The position numbers and the translations under genes were made by a program. From Lachnospiraceae bacterium (GTDB taxonomy: Bacteria; Bacillota; Clostridia; Lachnospirales; Lachnospiraceae), in assembly GCA_017460885.1 (NCBI GenBank), contig JAFUAB010000001.1, forward strand, positions 37,952 to 101,951: 64,000 nt of DNA. Direction: 5' to 3'. Positions 1 through 9,272 of this stretch are shown here, piece after piece; within the stretch, counting starts at the first letter, position 1; every line of letters starts with the position of its first letter. The notes beneath the pieces were generated by a model. The model was not told the DNA's origin and searched no databases. It saw nothing but the letters and a program-made list of their open reading frames with translations.

Positions 1-1
1 T

Positions 2-1030
2 CTCTACGGCGGCCCTGCTGTGATAGAGATCTTCGGTGAACCCGAATTTACACCGGTGACCAAACCCGAGGCTGCCTCCTATGACGATAAAACCCGTCCG
101 CTCACTCTCAGATATATGTCTGAGGCCGGAGTGATCACCAATACATATATTCCGGGAGAAGAGAGAAGCTTCACGATCATCGCATACCCGATGCCCTCTA
201 TCGGAGATAACTTTGACGAGGTATTCGATGCGACCGTTTTGATCAATAACCTGGATTATGAACTCTACAGAGATATACAGCAAAAACTCATAGATGCCCT
301 CGATACCGCCGAATACGTGGAGGTATGCGGTCGGGACGGCAACAGTACCGACTTAAGGGTTAAGCTGCATACATTGACCGATCCGATACATCAGACCAAT
401 TTTGAGAACTGCGTGGCGGATGTGAACATTCCCGTCGGAGAAGTGTTTACATCTCCGGTGCTGGAGGGTACGAACGGGGTACTGCACGTTAAGCATGTGT
501 TCCTGAACGGTATCGAATACCATAACCTGACCATACGGGTCAAGAACGGCTTTACCTCGGAGTACAGCTGTGACGAGGGTGCTAAACTCATAGAGGACAA
601 CATTCTTTTCCATCACCCGTCTCTTCCGATGGGGGAGTGCGCCATAGGCACCAATACAACGGCATATGTGCTTGCCCGCAGGCTTGGGATCGAGAGCCGG
701 TTTCCGATACTTATCGCCGAAAAGATGGGACCTCATTTTGCGTTCGGCGATACCTGCTATTCCCATGAGGAGGATCTGAAGACCTTTAATCCGGACGGAA
801 AGCAGATAATCGCACGTGAGAACGAGGTTTCCCGTAAGCGTATATCCGATCCGGCTTCCGCATATTTCAACTGTCACACGGACATCACCGTTCCGTATGA
901 CGAACTGGGACGTCTGAGTGCAGTCCTGCCGGATGGTTCGAAGGTTGACATAATTCTGAACGGAAGGTTCGTTCTTGAGGGCTGTGAACCGCTCAATGCG
1001 CCTTTTGACGAAAACTTTTTAAATTCTTAA
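2..1030 (+). CDS. Aminopeptidase of peptidase family M29, 5'-truncated by the window edge
   Basis: Likely a cytoplasmic metal-dependent aminopeptidase that removes N-terminal residues from peptides. The reading frame is open from base 2 and there is no initiation signal at the GTG at 20, so the gene begins before the window. Residues that fit M29 metal ligands and active site are visible: Glu in VGEVFTSPV, Glu in MGECAIGTN, His in GPHFAFGDT, and His/Asp in NCHTDITV near the C terminus. About 340 residues are present, so only the N-terminal part is missing. It is followed by a separate promoter, so it is not part of the purine operon. The family assignment rests on these motifs. Confidence 0.75.
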   Translation, partial: LYGGPAVIEIFGEPEFTPVTKPEAASYDDKTRPLTLRYMSEAGVITNTYIPGEERSFTIIAYPMPSIGDNFDEVFDATVLINNLDYELYRDIQQKLIDALDTAEYVEVCGRDGNSTDLRVKLHTLTDPIHQTNFENCVADVNIPVGEVFTSPVLEGTNGVLHVKHVFLNGIEYHNLTIRVKNGFTSEYSCDEGAKLIEDNILFHHPSLPMGECAIGTNTTAYVLARRLGIESRFPILIAEKMGPHFAFGDTCYSHEEDLKTFNPDGKQIIARENEVSRKRISDPASAYFNCHTDITVPYDELGRLSAVLPDGSKVDIILNGRFVLEGCEPLNAPFDENFLNS

Positions 1031-1071
1031 TACAATATCGTGGTTTTTTACTATATCCGCGACACTAAATG

Positions 1072-1080
1072 TGGTATACT
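1072..1080 (+). promoter_or_regulatory. Extended -10 promoter of the purine operon
   Basis: TGGTATACT is an extended -10 element (TGN plus TATACT) 87 bases before the purE start. No good -35 box sits 17 bases upstream, which is common for extended -10 promoters. It lies in the only gap between the aminopeptidase gene and purE. Confidence 0.45.
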
Positions 1081-1098
1081 GATATGGATAATGTACCC

Positions 1099-1135
1099 GT
1101 AACTGCATCTATATCTTGTGTTTGAGAGCAGTTAC
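1099..1135 (+). other. Perfect 8-bp hairpin in the purE leader
   Basis: GTAACTGC at 1099-1106 is exactly complementary to GCAGTTAC at 1128-1135, with a 21-base loop. It lies between the predicted promoter and the purE ribosome binding site. No T-run follows, so it is not a plain terminator. It may be an operator or a leader RNA structure. It does not resemble the purine riboswitch core. Confidence 0.35.
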
Positions 1136-1166
1136 ATGAATTTTGTCGGACATTACGGAGGAAGAC

Positions 1167-1667
1167 ATGCCACAGGTATCTATAGTGATGGGCTCTGACT
1201 CGGATATGAGTGTGATGAGCAAAGCAGCGGACATTCTCGATAAATTCGGAATATCATATGAAATGAGGATCATTTCCGCACACCGTGAACCGGATGTGTT
1301 TTTTGAATATGCAAAGGGTGCTGAGGACAGGGGAGTGAAGGTTGTCATAGCCGGAGCGGGCATGGCTGCCCATCTGCCCGGTATGTGCGCGGCGATCTTT
1401 CCGATGCCCGTCATAGGCATTCCGATGCATACAGCTTCTCTCGGCGGCAGGGATTCCCTGTATTCCATAGTTCAGATGCCGAGCGGTATCCCGGTGGCTA
1501 CGGTTGCCATCGGAGGAGGAACCAACGCCGGCATACTTGCCGCCAGGATCCTTGCGGTATCCGATCCGGAGCTTCTGGACAGACTTAAGAGCTATACCCG
1601 GGAGATGTGCGAGAGCGTACAGTCCAAGGATGCACGTCTTCAGGAGGTCGGCTATAGGGATTATTAA
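1167..1667 (+). CDS. purE: PurE, N5-carboxyaminoimidazole ribonucleotide mutase
   Basis: Cytoplasmic enzyme of de novo purine synthesis that converts N5-CAIR to CAIR. The 166-residue length is normal for bacterial class I PurE. Signature motifs are GSDSD at residues 9-13, SAHR at 37-40 and AGAGMAAHLPG at 62-72, followed by the SLGGRDSLYSIVQMP segment. I chose the ATG at 1167 because GGAGGAAG lies just upstream; an in-frame TTG at 1143 has no such site. First gene of purE-purM-purN-purD. No purK is adjacent. Confidence 0.96.
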   Translation: MPQVSIVMGSDSDMSVMSKAADILDKFGISYEMRIISAHREPDVFFEYAKGAEDRGVKVVIAGAGMAAHLPGMCAAIFPMPVIGIPMHTASLGGRDSLYSIVQMPSGIPVATVAIGGGTNAGILAARILAVSDPELLDRLKSYTREMCESVQSKDARLQEVGYRDY

Positions 1668-1729
1668 ACCGTAAGGCTGCCGACGCAGCACGGCCCCGAA
1701 CTGTTGATATGATCTAAACGGAGGATGAT

Positions 1730-2755
1730 ATGGATTACAAGAGCGCAGGAGTTGATATCGAAGCCGGCTACAAGAGTGTCGAGCTGATCAGAAAATCAGT
1801 AGAGAGCACCGTACGTCCCGAAGTTCTGGGAGGACTCGGAGGCTTCGCCGGAGCGTTCTCGATGAACGCCGTTAAGGGGATGACCGATCCTGTACTGGTG
1901 TCCGGTACCGACGGAGTCGGCACCAAGATCAAAGCCGCCTTTATACTGGACAAACACGATACTGTCGGGATCGACTGCGTAGCCATGTGCGTCAACGACA
2001 TAGCGTGTGCCGGCGGTGAGCCGCTGTTCTTCCTCGACTATATAGCCTGCGGCAGAAATTATCCCGAAAAGATAGCGTCCATAGTATCCGGTGTGGCCGA
2101 GGGCTGCAGACAGGCGGGATGCGCTCTGATCGGAGGAGAGACCGCGGAACATCCCGGACTTATGCCTGAGGATGAGTATGATCTCGCAGGATTTGCGGTC
2201 GGTGTTGTGGACAGACCGAAGATGATCACGGGAGAAGGTATACGTCCCGGTGATGCGCTTGTGGGGCTTCTGTCCAGCGGCATACACTCAAACGGCTTTT
2301 CGTTGATACGCAAGATCTTCGACATGACTCCGGACAGCCTGAACAGACATTACGACGAACTCGGAGCCACCCTGGGAGAAACCCTTCTGACACCCACCAG
2401 GATCTACGTCAGGGCACTTAAGGCTCTTACGGATGCCGGTATAGTCATCAAGGGTGCAAGCCATATAACCGGCGGCGGCTTCTATGAGAATATCCCGAGA
2501 ATGCTTCCCGAGGGATGCGCGGTCAGAGTTGAAACCGCATCCTATACCGCACCTCCCGTATTTAAGCTTATCCAGCAGACCGGCGGTATCTCGGACCGGA
2601 TGATGTACAATACCTATAACTGCGGACTGGGCATGGTTCTGGCCATAGCTCCCGAACAGGCCGACGAGGCTGTGCGCGTGTTAAAAGTTGCCGGCGAAAA
2701 GGCGGTGATCGCGGGCGAGGTCGTTTCCGGAGAAAGGACGGTCGAGATATGCTGA
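1730..2755 (+). CDS. purM: PurM, phosphoribosylformylglycinamidine cyclo-ligase (AIR synthetase)
   Basis: ATP-dependent ring closure of FGAM to 5-aminoimidazole ribonucleotide in purine synthesis. The 341-residue length is typical. Family motifs in order are SGTDGVGTKIK, MCVNDIACAGGEPLFFLDY, GGETAEHPGLM, LLSSGIHSNGFSL and HITGGGFYENIPR. A GGAGGATGAT ribosome binding site precedes the ATG. The stop overlaps the purN start by seven bases (ATGCTGA), indicating translational coupling. Confidence 0.97.
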   Translation: MDYKSAGVDIEAGYKSVELIRKSVESTVRPEVLGGLGGFAGAFSMNAVKGMTDPVLVSGTDGVGTKIKAAFILDKHDTVGIDCVAMCVNDIACAGGEPLFFLDYIACGRNYPEKIASIVSGVAEGCRQAGCALIGGETAEHPGLMPEDEYDLAGFAVGVVDRPKMITGEGIRPGDALVGLLSSGIHSNGFSLIRKIFDMTPDSLNRHYDELGATLGETLLTPTRIYVRALKALTDAGIVIKGASHITGGGFYENIPRMLPEGCAVRVETASYTAPPVFKLIQQTGGISDRMMYNTYNCGLGMVLAIAPEQADEAVRVLKVAGEKAVIAGEVVSGERTVEIC

Positions 2756-3372
2756 GGATCACCGTGCTCGTATCCGGCGGCGGTACCAATCTGCAGGCGA
2801 TAATAGATGCCATCGGTGAAGACAGGATACACAATGCCGGCATAGTACGCGTCATCAGCAACAATCCGGGCGCATATGCCCTGGAAAGGGCACGCGGGGC
2901 AGGCATAGATGCGCTCTGCATTTCTCCCCGGGATTTTCCGGACAGACCTGCGTATTATGAAGCCCTGACGGCGGCGCTTAAGGAAGCGGACACTGAGCTT
3001 GTGGTACTGGCCGGATTTATGGTGGTGCTGCCTGAGTCCGTGATCAGGGAATATGCCGGACGGATCATCAACATACATCCGTCTCTCATTCCTTCCTTCT
3101 GCGGAACCGGATTCTACGGTATCAGGGTGCATGAGGAGGTACTGAAGCGCGGAGTTAGGGTGACCGGAGCAACGGTTCATTTTGTGGACGAGGGGACAGA
3201 TACCGGACCGATCATACTTCAGAAGGCCGTGGAGGTCAGGGATGATGATACGCCCGAGATCCTGCAGCGAAGAGTGATGGAAGAGGCCGAATGGCAGATA
3301 ATGCCGCGGGCCATAGATCTGATAGCAGCGGGACGTGTGGAGATCCGGGACGGCCGGACATTTATCCGTTGA
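2749..3372 (+). CDS. purN: PurN, phosphoribosylglycinamide formyltransferase
   Basis: Transfers a formyl group from 10-formyl-tetrahydrofolate to GAR, the third step of purine synthesis. The 207-residue length is normal. The N-terminal VLVSGGGTNLQAIID loop and the catalytic set Asn/His (IINIHPSLIP) and Asp (VDEGTDTGP) are all visible. It overlaps purM and is separated from purD by 69 bases that hold a hairpin. Confidence 0.97.
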   Translation: MLRITVLVSGGGTNLQAIIDAIGEDRIHNAGIVRVISNNPGAYALERARGAGIDALCISPRDFPDRPAYYEALTAALKEADTELVVLAGFMVVLPESVIREYAGRIINIHPSLIPSFCGTGFYGIRVHEEVLKRGVRVTGATVHFVDEGTDTGPIILQKAVEVRDDDTPEILQRRVMEEAEWQIMPRAIDLIAAGRVEIRDGRTFIR

Positions 3373-3391
3373 AATAAGATCCGTACATAAA

Positions 3392-3415
3392 GTCAGGGCT
3401 GACCCATGCTCTGAC
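3392..3415 (+). other. Hairpin between purN and purD
   Basis: GTCAGGGC (3392-3399) pairs with GCTCTGAC (3408-3415) with one G-T wobble and an 8-base loop. No T-run follows, so readthrough into purD is expected. It may trim, stabilise or attenuate the operon mRNA. Confidence 0.3.
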
Positions 3416-3441
3416 ATCAGCTGTATCAATCGGAGGAAAAC

Positions 3442-4716
3442 ATGAAAGTATTCGTTATAGGCAGCGGAGGCAGGGAACATGCGATAGTTACCTCGCTCTC
3501 CAAAAGCAGCAGAGTGGATAAGATATACTGCGCCCCGGGCAATGCCGGCATAGCCGCACTGGCCGAGTGCGTACCGATAAAGGCCATGGACTTTGACGGG
3601 CTTCTAAAGTTTGCACAGGAAAAGCAGATCGACCTGACCGTTGTCGGAATGGACGACCCGCTGGTGGGAGGCATTGTTGATGTGTTCGAGGCAGCAGGCA
3701 TGAGAGTATTCGGTCCCAATAAGGCTGCCGCGATCCTTGAGGGCTCAAAGGCCTTTTCCAAGGATCTGATGAAAAAATACAATATCCCAACGGCTTCATA
3801 CGAGAATTTTACCGATCCCGGAGAGGCCATGAATTATCTAAAGACAGTCAGATTTCCCGTAGTTCTCAAGGCTGACGGACTTGCCCTCGGCAAGGGAGTG
3901 CTGATCTGCAACAGCTTAAAGGAGGCCATGGACGGAGTGAGGACCATCATGACCGACAGGAAATTCGGCGATTCGGGCAATACCATGGTGGTGGAAGAAT
4001 TTCTTACCGGTCGCGAGGTTTCGGTATTGTCGTTTGTGGACGGCAGGACTATCCGGATCATGGATTCGGCACAGGATCACAAGAGAGCTTATGACGGAGA
4101 CGAGGGACCCAATACCGGAGGGATGGGCAATTTCTCGCCGAGTCCTTTCTATACATCCGAGATCGATGAGTACTGCCGCAAGCATATATATCAGCCTACG
4201 GTTGACGCAATGGCAAAGGAGGGACGTCCGTTCAAGGGAGTCATCTTTTTCGGACTGATGCTTACAGAGGACGGTCCCAAGGTGCTTGAGTACAATGCAA
4301 GGTTCGGCGATCCCGAGGCACAGGTAGTGCTCCCGAGACTTAAGAATGATATCGTGGATATCTTTGAGGCCTGTATTGACGGTACACTGGATCAGACCGA
4401 GCTGGAGTTTGAATCGGACAAGGCTGCGGTATGCGTGGTCCTTGCCTCGGACGGATACCCCGTTTCCTACGAAAAGGGATTTCCGATCACGGGACTTGAG
4501 AATTTCGAAGGAAAAGATGACTATTACTGTTTCCATGCCGGCACTGCGCTAAAGGACGGACAGATCGTTACCAATGGAGGAAGAGTACTGGGCATCACCG
4601 CTATAGGCAGGGATCTGAAGGAGGCCCGTTCCAAAGCGTATGAGGCGACGGAATGGGTATCCTTCGAGAACAAATATATGAGGCACGATATAGGACATGC
4701 CATAGACGAGGCATAG
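3442..4716 (+). CDS. purD: PurD, phosphoribosylamine-glycine ligase
   Basis: ATP-grasp ligase joining phosphoribosylamine and glycine to GAR. The 424-residue length is standard. The N domain begins KVFVIGSGGREHAIV. The ATP-grasp core contains VVLKADGLALGKGV, HKRAYDGDEGPNTGGMG and NARFGDPEAQVVL. A strong CGGAGGAAAAC ribosome binding site lies before the ATG. It is the last purine gene here; purF, purL, purH and purK are not in the window. Confidence 0.97.
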   Translation: MKVFVIGSGGREHAIVTSLSKSSRVDKIYCAPGNAGIAALAECVPIKAMDFDGLLKFAQEKQIDLTVVGMDDPLVGGIVDVFEAAGMRVFGPNKAAAILEGSKAFSKDLMKKYNIPTASYENFTDPGEAMNYLKTVRFPVVLKADGLALGKGVLICNSLKEAMDGVRTIMTDRKFGDSGNTMVVEEFLTGREVSVLSFVDGRTIRIMDSAQDHKRAYDGDEGPNTGGMGNFSPSPFYTSEIDEYCRKHIYQPTVDAMAKEGRPFKGVIFFGLMLTEDGPKVLEYNARFGDPEAQVVLPRLKNDIVDIFEACIDGTLDQTELEFESDKAAVCVVLASDGYPVSYEKGFPITGLENFEGKDDYYCFHAGTALKDGQIVTNGGRVLGITAIGRDLKEARSKAYEATEWVSFENKYMRHDIGHAIDEA

Positions 4717-4718
4717 AT

Positions 4719-5021
4719 ATGGCCGGGTTTGATGTATTCAATCTGAGAAACAGCATCAATGATGACGCCCCCGATAAATGCGAGTTTTGCGGGGGTGCTG
4801 TGAAATATTCCGGATTGGGAGAATACATCTGCGAAAAGTGCGGAAAGACCAGCTTCGACAGCTACGGACGCGTCAGGAATTATCTGGAGAGCAATCCGGG
4901 AGCCACGGCGATAGAGGTCAGCCACATGACCGGAGTCAGTAAGGCCGTGATAAAAAAACTGATAGACAGCGATCGTATCCAGCATATGCCCTACCGGCAT
5001 AAGAACGATCAGGATATATAA
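4719..5021 (+). CDS. Small zinc-ribbon protein with a helix-turn-helix-like C terminus
   Basis: About 100 residues from the ATG two bases after the purD stop. An in-frame start at 4653 would overlap purD and seems less likely. The N-terminal half has two CxxC pairs (CEFCGG and CEKCGK), a zinc ribbon. The C-terminal half (YLESNPGATAIEVSHMTGVS) resembles a short DNA-binding HTH, as in YvyF/TIGR03826-type proteins. It probably shares the purine transcript. Function is unknown; a small regulator or adaptor is the simplest guess. Confidence 0.7.
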   Translation: MAGFDVFNLRNSINDDAPDKCEFCGGAVKYSGLGEYICEKCGKTSFDSYGRVRNYLESNPGATAIEVSHMTGVSKAVIKKLIDSDRIQHMPYRHKNDQDI

Positions 5022-5058
5022 ATATAGTTTAATATACATTAATGGAGGAATCATCATT

Positions 5059-6393
5059 ATGAAAAAAAGCAGAACAGCCCGTTTTATCGGAATGCTCGCA
5101 GCAACAGTAATGTCGGCGGTGCTCATGTCCGGAGTATTCGGCATCACGGCTCTGGCCGATTCCAAGGGTACCGTCACCGTCAATGACGCCAAGGTGAGAA
5201 GCGATGCTTCTACCGATGCCGGCACGCTGACCAAGGTCAACAGCGGAACGGAGGTAACCGTTACCGATGAGAAGTCGGATTCTTCCGGAAACGTATGGTA
5301 TCATGTGACTCTTTCCGACGGAACGACGGGATATATACGTTCGGATCTGATGACCGTTACAGCCAGCACGGATTCCGATCAGTCGACCGAGACCGCTCCC
5401 GAAAGCGCTGGGGGGTCGGACGCTGCACCCTCAGGCGGCGGGAATGTGGTTAACGGGATCGATGTTTCGGCTGTTTCGATCCCGGACGGCGTTACCGCAC
5501 AGGATTATCAGAGCGCCAAGATCAACGTCGATACCGGTAAGGTCAGAGCGGATGCTTCCACCAATGATGATATAGTGGCTCAGCTTGCCAGAGATACGGA
5601 TCTGGTAATCGCTGGCTCCAAACTGGGCAGTGACAGCAAGACCTGGTATTACGTGGCATTTCTGGACGGCGGAGCACAGAAGACCGGCTATGTCCGCTCG
5701 GATCTGGTGAGCATGGGAGAGGTTATAGTGATCTCCGCTCCGGAGAGTCCCGAGAGCACCGGTATGGCTGAAGATACCTCCGCAGAGGCGCCGGCAGAGC
5801 CCGAGGTAAACAATGATTACGAACTGGTTTACACCGACGACGGCACGGGCAACAACGTGTGGTATCTGTATAATCACATCGACAACACCAGGGAAAAGCT
5901 TCAGGAGCTCCTTGATTACGCCGATGCACAGGCAAACAAGACTGCGGAATATACTTCAACCATCCAGAAGTTCAAGATAATGAGCATTGTCCTCGGAGTT
6001 CTTCTCGGTATCTGTATCATCGCTCTCATCATCATGATCGTTAAGCTCGTGAGCGGCGGTTATGAATATGAGGAGGATGATGAAGAGGAAGAAGAGGTAG
6101 AGGAAGAAAAGTACGAAACACGCCGTCCCCGCGAACGTGAGCGCAAGAGCAAACAGAGACGCTACGAAGAGGATGATGAGGACGAGGATGATGACGACGA
6201 TGATGACGATGACGAGCCCGCGCCTCCGGCACGCAGGGCTCCCGCCAAAGCATCATCCAAAGCTTCCTCCCGTGAACGTGAGGCCGCTCCCGCCAAGACG
6301 GCAACGGCACCGGCCAAAAAAACCAAGCCCAAGAACTTTATGCTGGATGATGATGATTTTGAATTTGAATTCCTGAACATGGATGATAAATAA
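5059..6393 (+). CDS. Exported SH3-domain protein with one membrane anchor and a long acidic cytoplasmic tail
   Basis: 444 residues. A signal peptide covers about residues 1-33 (ends GITALA). Two bacterial SH3 (SH3b) domains follow, at about 35-95 and 150-220, each with the NVWYHV/TWYYVAF and GYxRSDL pattern; such domains usually bind cell wall. A short coiled segment precedes a transmembrane helix at about 310-332. The final 105 residues are highly charged, with long Asp/Glu runs, a Lys/Ala/Pro linker and a terminal FMLDDDDFEFEF motif. The start has a GGAGG site. It lies just before clpC with a 14-base gap, so they may be co-transcribed. The function of the tail is unknown. Confidence 0.8.
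   Translation: MKKSRTARFIGMLAATVMSAVLMSGVFGITALADSKGTVTVNDAKVRSDASTDAGTLTKVNSGTEVTVTDEKSDSSGNVWYHVTLSDGTTGYIRSDLMTVTASTDSDQSTETAPESAGGSDAAPSGGGNVVNGIDVSAVSIPDGVTAQDYQSAKINVDTGKVRADASTNDDIVAQLARDTDLVIAGSKLGSDSKTWYYVAFLDGGAQKTGYVRSDLVSMGEVIVISAPESPESTGMAEDTSAEAPAEPEVNNDYELVYTDDGTGNNVWYLYNHIDNTREKLQELLDYADAQANKTAEYTSTIQKFKIMSIVLGVLLGICIIALIIMIVKLVSGGYEYEEDDEEEEEVEEEKYETRRPRERERKSKQRRYEEDDEDEDDDDDDDDDEPAPPARRAPAKASSKASSREREAAPAKTATAPAKKTKPKNFMLDDDDFEFEFLNMDDK
6165..6216 (+). repeat. Low-complexity GAN (Asp/Glu) codon tract
   Basis: Run of GAT, GAC and GAG codons encoding an unbroken acidic stretch in the SH3 protein tail. The sequence is prone to slippage and length variation. Confidence 0.6.
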
Positions 6394-6407
6394 TTAACGG
6401 AGCAAGA

Positions 6408-8852
6408 ATGAAACCCGAATATACCGACAAAGCGCGCATAGCCCTGGAGCTTGCATCAAGATCCGCATCGAGTCTGGGGCAGAGCTATATAGGCACCGAA
6501 CACATACTTCTGGGTCTCGTCAAGGAGAACACGGGAGTAGCTGCCAAGGTGCTGATAGATAACGGAGTTACGGCAGAGCAGCTGACGGAGATGATCAGCG
6601 ATCTGCTGGCTCCCGACAGGACCAGTACGTTGCTCGCGGATAAGAGAGATTACTCTCCGAGGGCGCGTAATGTACTGGACGAAGCCGCCAGGCAGGCGGA
6701 ACGGTTCAAAAGCGACCGTATAGGTACAGAGCATCTGCTGCTTGCGATCCTCAGGGAATCCGACAGCATAGCGCTCAGACTTCTTGTGACTCTGGGGATC
6801 TCCGTCCAGAAGCTGTACAGCGATGTGCTGGTCAGCATGGGCGTGGATCCTTCTGCCTATAAGGATGCGATCGGTCAGGCATCCAGATATAAAAAATCCG
6901 AAGGTATCCTCAATAAGTATTCCCGGGATCTGACAGCCCTCGCGGCTGAAAACAAGCTTGATCCCGTGATCGGACGGAACGACGAGATCCAGCGGGTCAT
7001 CCAGATCCTTTCCAGGCGTACCAAGAACAATCCGTGTCTGATCGGTGAACCCGGCGTGGGCAAGACGGCGATCGTCGAGGGCCTCGCGATACGGATAGTC
7101 AACGGAGAGGTTCCCTTTACGGTTCAGAATAAGCGGGTGCTTACACTGGATCTTTCCGGCATGGTAGCCGGCTCCAAGTACAGAGGCGAATTCGAGGAGA
7201 GGATCAAACGGGTGATGAGCGAGGTCATCGAGGATGGCAATATCATCCTTTTCCTCGATGAGATACATACCCTGATCGGCGCGGGCGGTGCCGAGGGCGC
7301 GATCGATGCCTCCAATATACTTAAACCCTCCCTGGCCAGAGGCGAGATCCAGCTGATAGGTGCGACCACGATCTCCGAGTATCGTAAATACGTTGAGAAG
7401 GATGCGGCTCTCGAACGCAGACTTCAGCCGGTTACCATTGAGGAACCTGATACGGAGGAGTCCATCCGCATACTTCAGGGCGTGGTTCACAAGTATGAAG
7501 AACATCACAAGGTGACTATCACGGAGGAGGCGATCGTTTCGGCGGTGACACTCTCCGACAGATATATCAACGACAGGAATCTTCCAGACAAGGCCATTGA
7601 CCTGATAGACGAGGCCGCGGCAGCGGTCCGTCTTCATACCACCTCGCAGCCGGCCAAACTCACCCAGATGGCTGATGAGATATCGAAGATCGAGGATCAG
7701 ATAGTCCGTTCGATGAAGATGGAAGCTTACGGACAGGCCGGGGAGCTCAGACGTCACCAGATAGAGCTCAGGAAAAAATATGAGAAAGCGCTTCATCGCT
7801 TCGAGACCAACGAACAGCAGAAGCTCTTTACCGTTACAGGCGAGGATATAGCATCCGTGGTTTCGGTATGGACCAAGATCCCTCTTAACAAGCTCGAAGA
7901 AAAGGAATCCGAGCGGCTGCTTAAGCTGGAGGATACCCTGCATAAGAGAGTGATCGGACAAAATGAGGCCGTGACGGCTCTGTCCGCCGCCATCAGGCGG
8001 GGCAGGGTGGGATTGCAGGATCCGGGCAGACCGATTGGATCCTTCCTTTTCCTGGGTCCCACGGGCGTCGGCAAGACAGAGCTGTGCAAGGCTCTTGCAG
8101 AGGCCATGTTCGGCTCCGAGAATGCCCTGATCAGGGTGGATATGTCCGAATATATGGAGGGCCATGCCGTATCCAAGATGATTGGTTCTCCTCCCGGCTA
8201 TGTGGGGTTTGACGAGGGCGGACAGCTCAGCGAAAAGGTCAGACGCAATCCTTATTCGGTGGTTCTTTTTGATGAGATCGAGAAGGCGCATCCGGATGTG
8301 TTCAACATACTTCTGCAGGTCCTTGACGACGGACATATAACCGATTCCAAGGGGCGCAAGGTCAGCTTTAAGAATACGATCCTGGTCATGACATCCAACG
8401 CGGGAGCAATGCGCATCATGGAACCCAAGAACCTGGGATTCGGAGCCGGAGATACCGCGGAAAAATCCTACGAAAAAATGAAATCCTCAGTTATGGAGGA
8501 GGTCAAAAAGATATTCAAGCCCGAGTTCATTAACCGTATTGACGAGATCATGGTATTCCACCCTCTGACCGAGGATGATCTGATGAGAGTCGTTAAGCTC
8601 CTGAGCTCGAATCTGACTTCCAGATGCCGCTCGCAGATGGGTATAGAGCTTAATATGACCGATAAGCTGAACAAATATATCGTCAATAAGTTCTCGGATC
8701 CCAAGATGGGAGCCCGTCCCCTTAAGAGAGCCATCCAGTCGTTCGTTGAGAATCAGCTGGCGCAGGAGATTCTTTCGGGCAATGTCCGACAGGGCGAGAA
8801 AGTTACCGCATCCGTTAAGGATGACAAGATAAAGTTTACAGTACGGAGGTAA
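6408..8852 (+). CDS. clpC: ClpC, AAA+ unfoldase of the Clp protease
   Basis: HSP100 ATPase that unfolds substrates for ClpP. The 814 residues show two N-terminal Clp repeats (residues 5-145), AAA domain 1 with Walker A GEPGVGKT (213-220) and [13 protein letters not shown], a middle coiled domain (about 405-480) of the short ClpC type, and AAA domain 2 with GPTGVGKT (550-557) and [20 protein letters not shown]. The usual ctsR-mcsA-mcsB neighbours are absent. The stop codon overlaps the ribosome binding site of the next gene (ACGGAGGTAA). Confidence 0.95.
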   Translation: MKPEYTDKARIALELASRSASSLGQSYIGTEHILLGLVKENTGVAAKVLIDNGVTAEQLTEMISDLLAPDRTSTLLADKRDYSPRARNVLDEAARQAERFKSDRIGTEHLLLAILRESDSIALRLLVTLGISVQKLYSDVLVSMGVDPSAYKDAIGQASRYKKSEGILNKYSRDLTALAAENKLDPVIGRNDEIQRVIQILSRRTKNNPCLIGEPGVGKTAIVEGLAIRIVNGEVPFTVQNKRVLTLDLSGMVAGSKYRGEFEERIKRVMSEVIEDGNIILFLDEIHTLIGAGGAEGAIDASNILKPSLARGEIQLIGATTISEYRKYVEKDAALERRLQPVTIEEPDTEESIRILQGVVHKYEEHHKVTITEEAIVSAVTLSDRYINDRNLPDKAIDLIDEAAAAVRLHTTSQPAKLTQMADEISKIEDQIVRSMKMEAYGQAGELRRHQIELRKKYEKALHRFETNEQQKLFTVTGEDIASVVSVWTKIPLNKLEEKESERLLKLEDTLHKRVIGQNEAVTALSAAIRRGRVGLQDPGRPIGSFLFLGPTGVGKTELCKALAEAMFGSENALIRVDMSEYMEGHAVSKMIGSPPGYVGFDEGGQLSEKVRRNPYSVVLFDEIEKAHPDVFNILLQVLDDGHITDSKGRKVSFKNTILVMTSNAGAMRIMEPKNLGFGAGDTAEKSYEKMKSSVMEEVKKIFKPEFINRIDEIMVFHPLTEDDLMRVVKLLSSNLTSRCRSQMGIELNMTDKLNKYIVNKFSDPKMGARPLKRAIQSFVENQLAQEILSGNVRQGEKVTASVKDDKIKFTVRR

Positions 8853-8856
8853 AAAA

Positions 8857-9270
8857 ATGTCAGTTATTGAGGAATTGATCAGAACCGAATCCGATGGCAG
8901 CATAAGCTTCGGCAATCATTCTCTTAAGGAGAAAGCCAAGAAGGAAGGCTTTGAGAGTGCGGGCGATATTTATAAGGTTAAGACCTTCGCTACAATGACC
9001 AAGCTTGAGAAGAACGGTCTTTTCCTGTATGAATCGGTACCGGGCACAAGCGTTTCATCTCTGAAGGAAACCGCGGACGGAGTTGCATTCACCGTATCGG
9101 GAAGCGGAGATGCACAGATCACTGTCGGCCTGACGGAGTCCACGGATTACAATGTCAGAGTGGAGGGCGTGGATATCGCCAAAATGAGCACCAATATGGG
9201 CGGCAAGCTTGTTATCTCGCTGGAGCTTGGCGAAGGCGAAGAGAAGAAGGTTGAGATAACCAAGGCGTAA
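8857..9270 (+). CDS. Conserved small protein between clpC and radA (often named endosialidase in related genomes)
   Basis: 137 residues with no signal peptide or membrane helix. It begins MSVIEELIRTESDGSISFGN and appears mostly beta-stranded. I recall similar proteins of this size at the same position in other Lachnospiraceae, where they carry the label endosialidase. Nothing in the sequence shows a sialidase active site, so that name should not be trusted. Tight spacing (4 bases after clpC, 2 before radA) puts it in one operon with them. Confidence 0.7.
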   Translation: MSVIEELIRTESDGSISFGNHSLKEKAKKEGFESAGDIYKVKTFATMTKLEKNGLFLYESVPGTSVSSLKETADGVAFTVSGSGDAQITVGLTESTDYNVRVEGVDIAKMSTNMGGKLVISLELGEGEEKKVEITKA

Positions 9271-9272
9271 AG

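Noticed and set aside
1031-1166. Purine riboswitch before purE
   Set aside because: The region has an 8-bp hairpin but not the three-way junction core of the purine aptamer.
6456-8336. Long open frame of 626 codons on the minus strand
   Set aside because: It lies opposite clpC, which has full family motifs. No ribosome binding site or recognisable domain is present on the minus strand.
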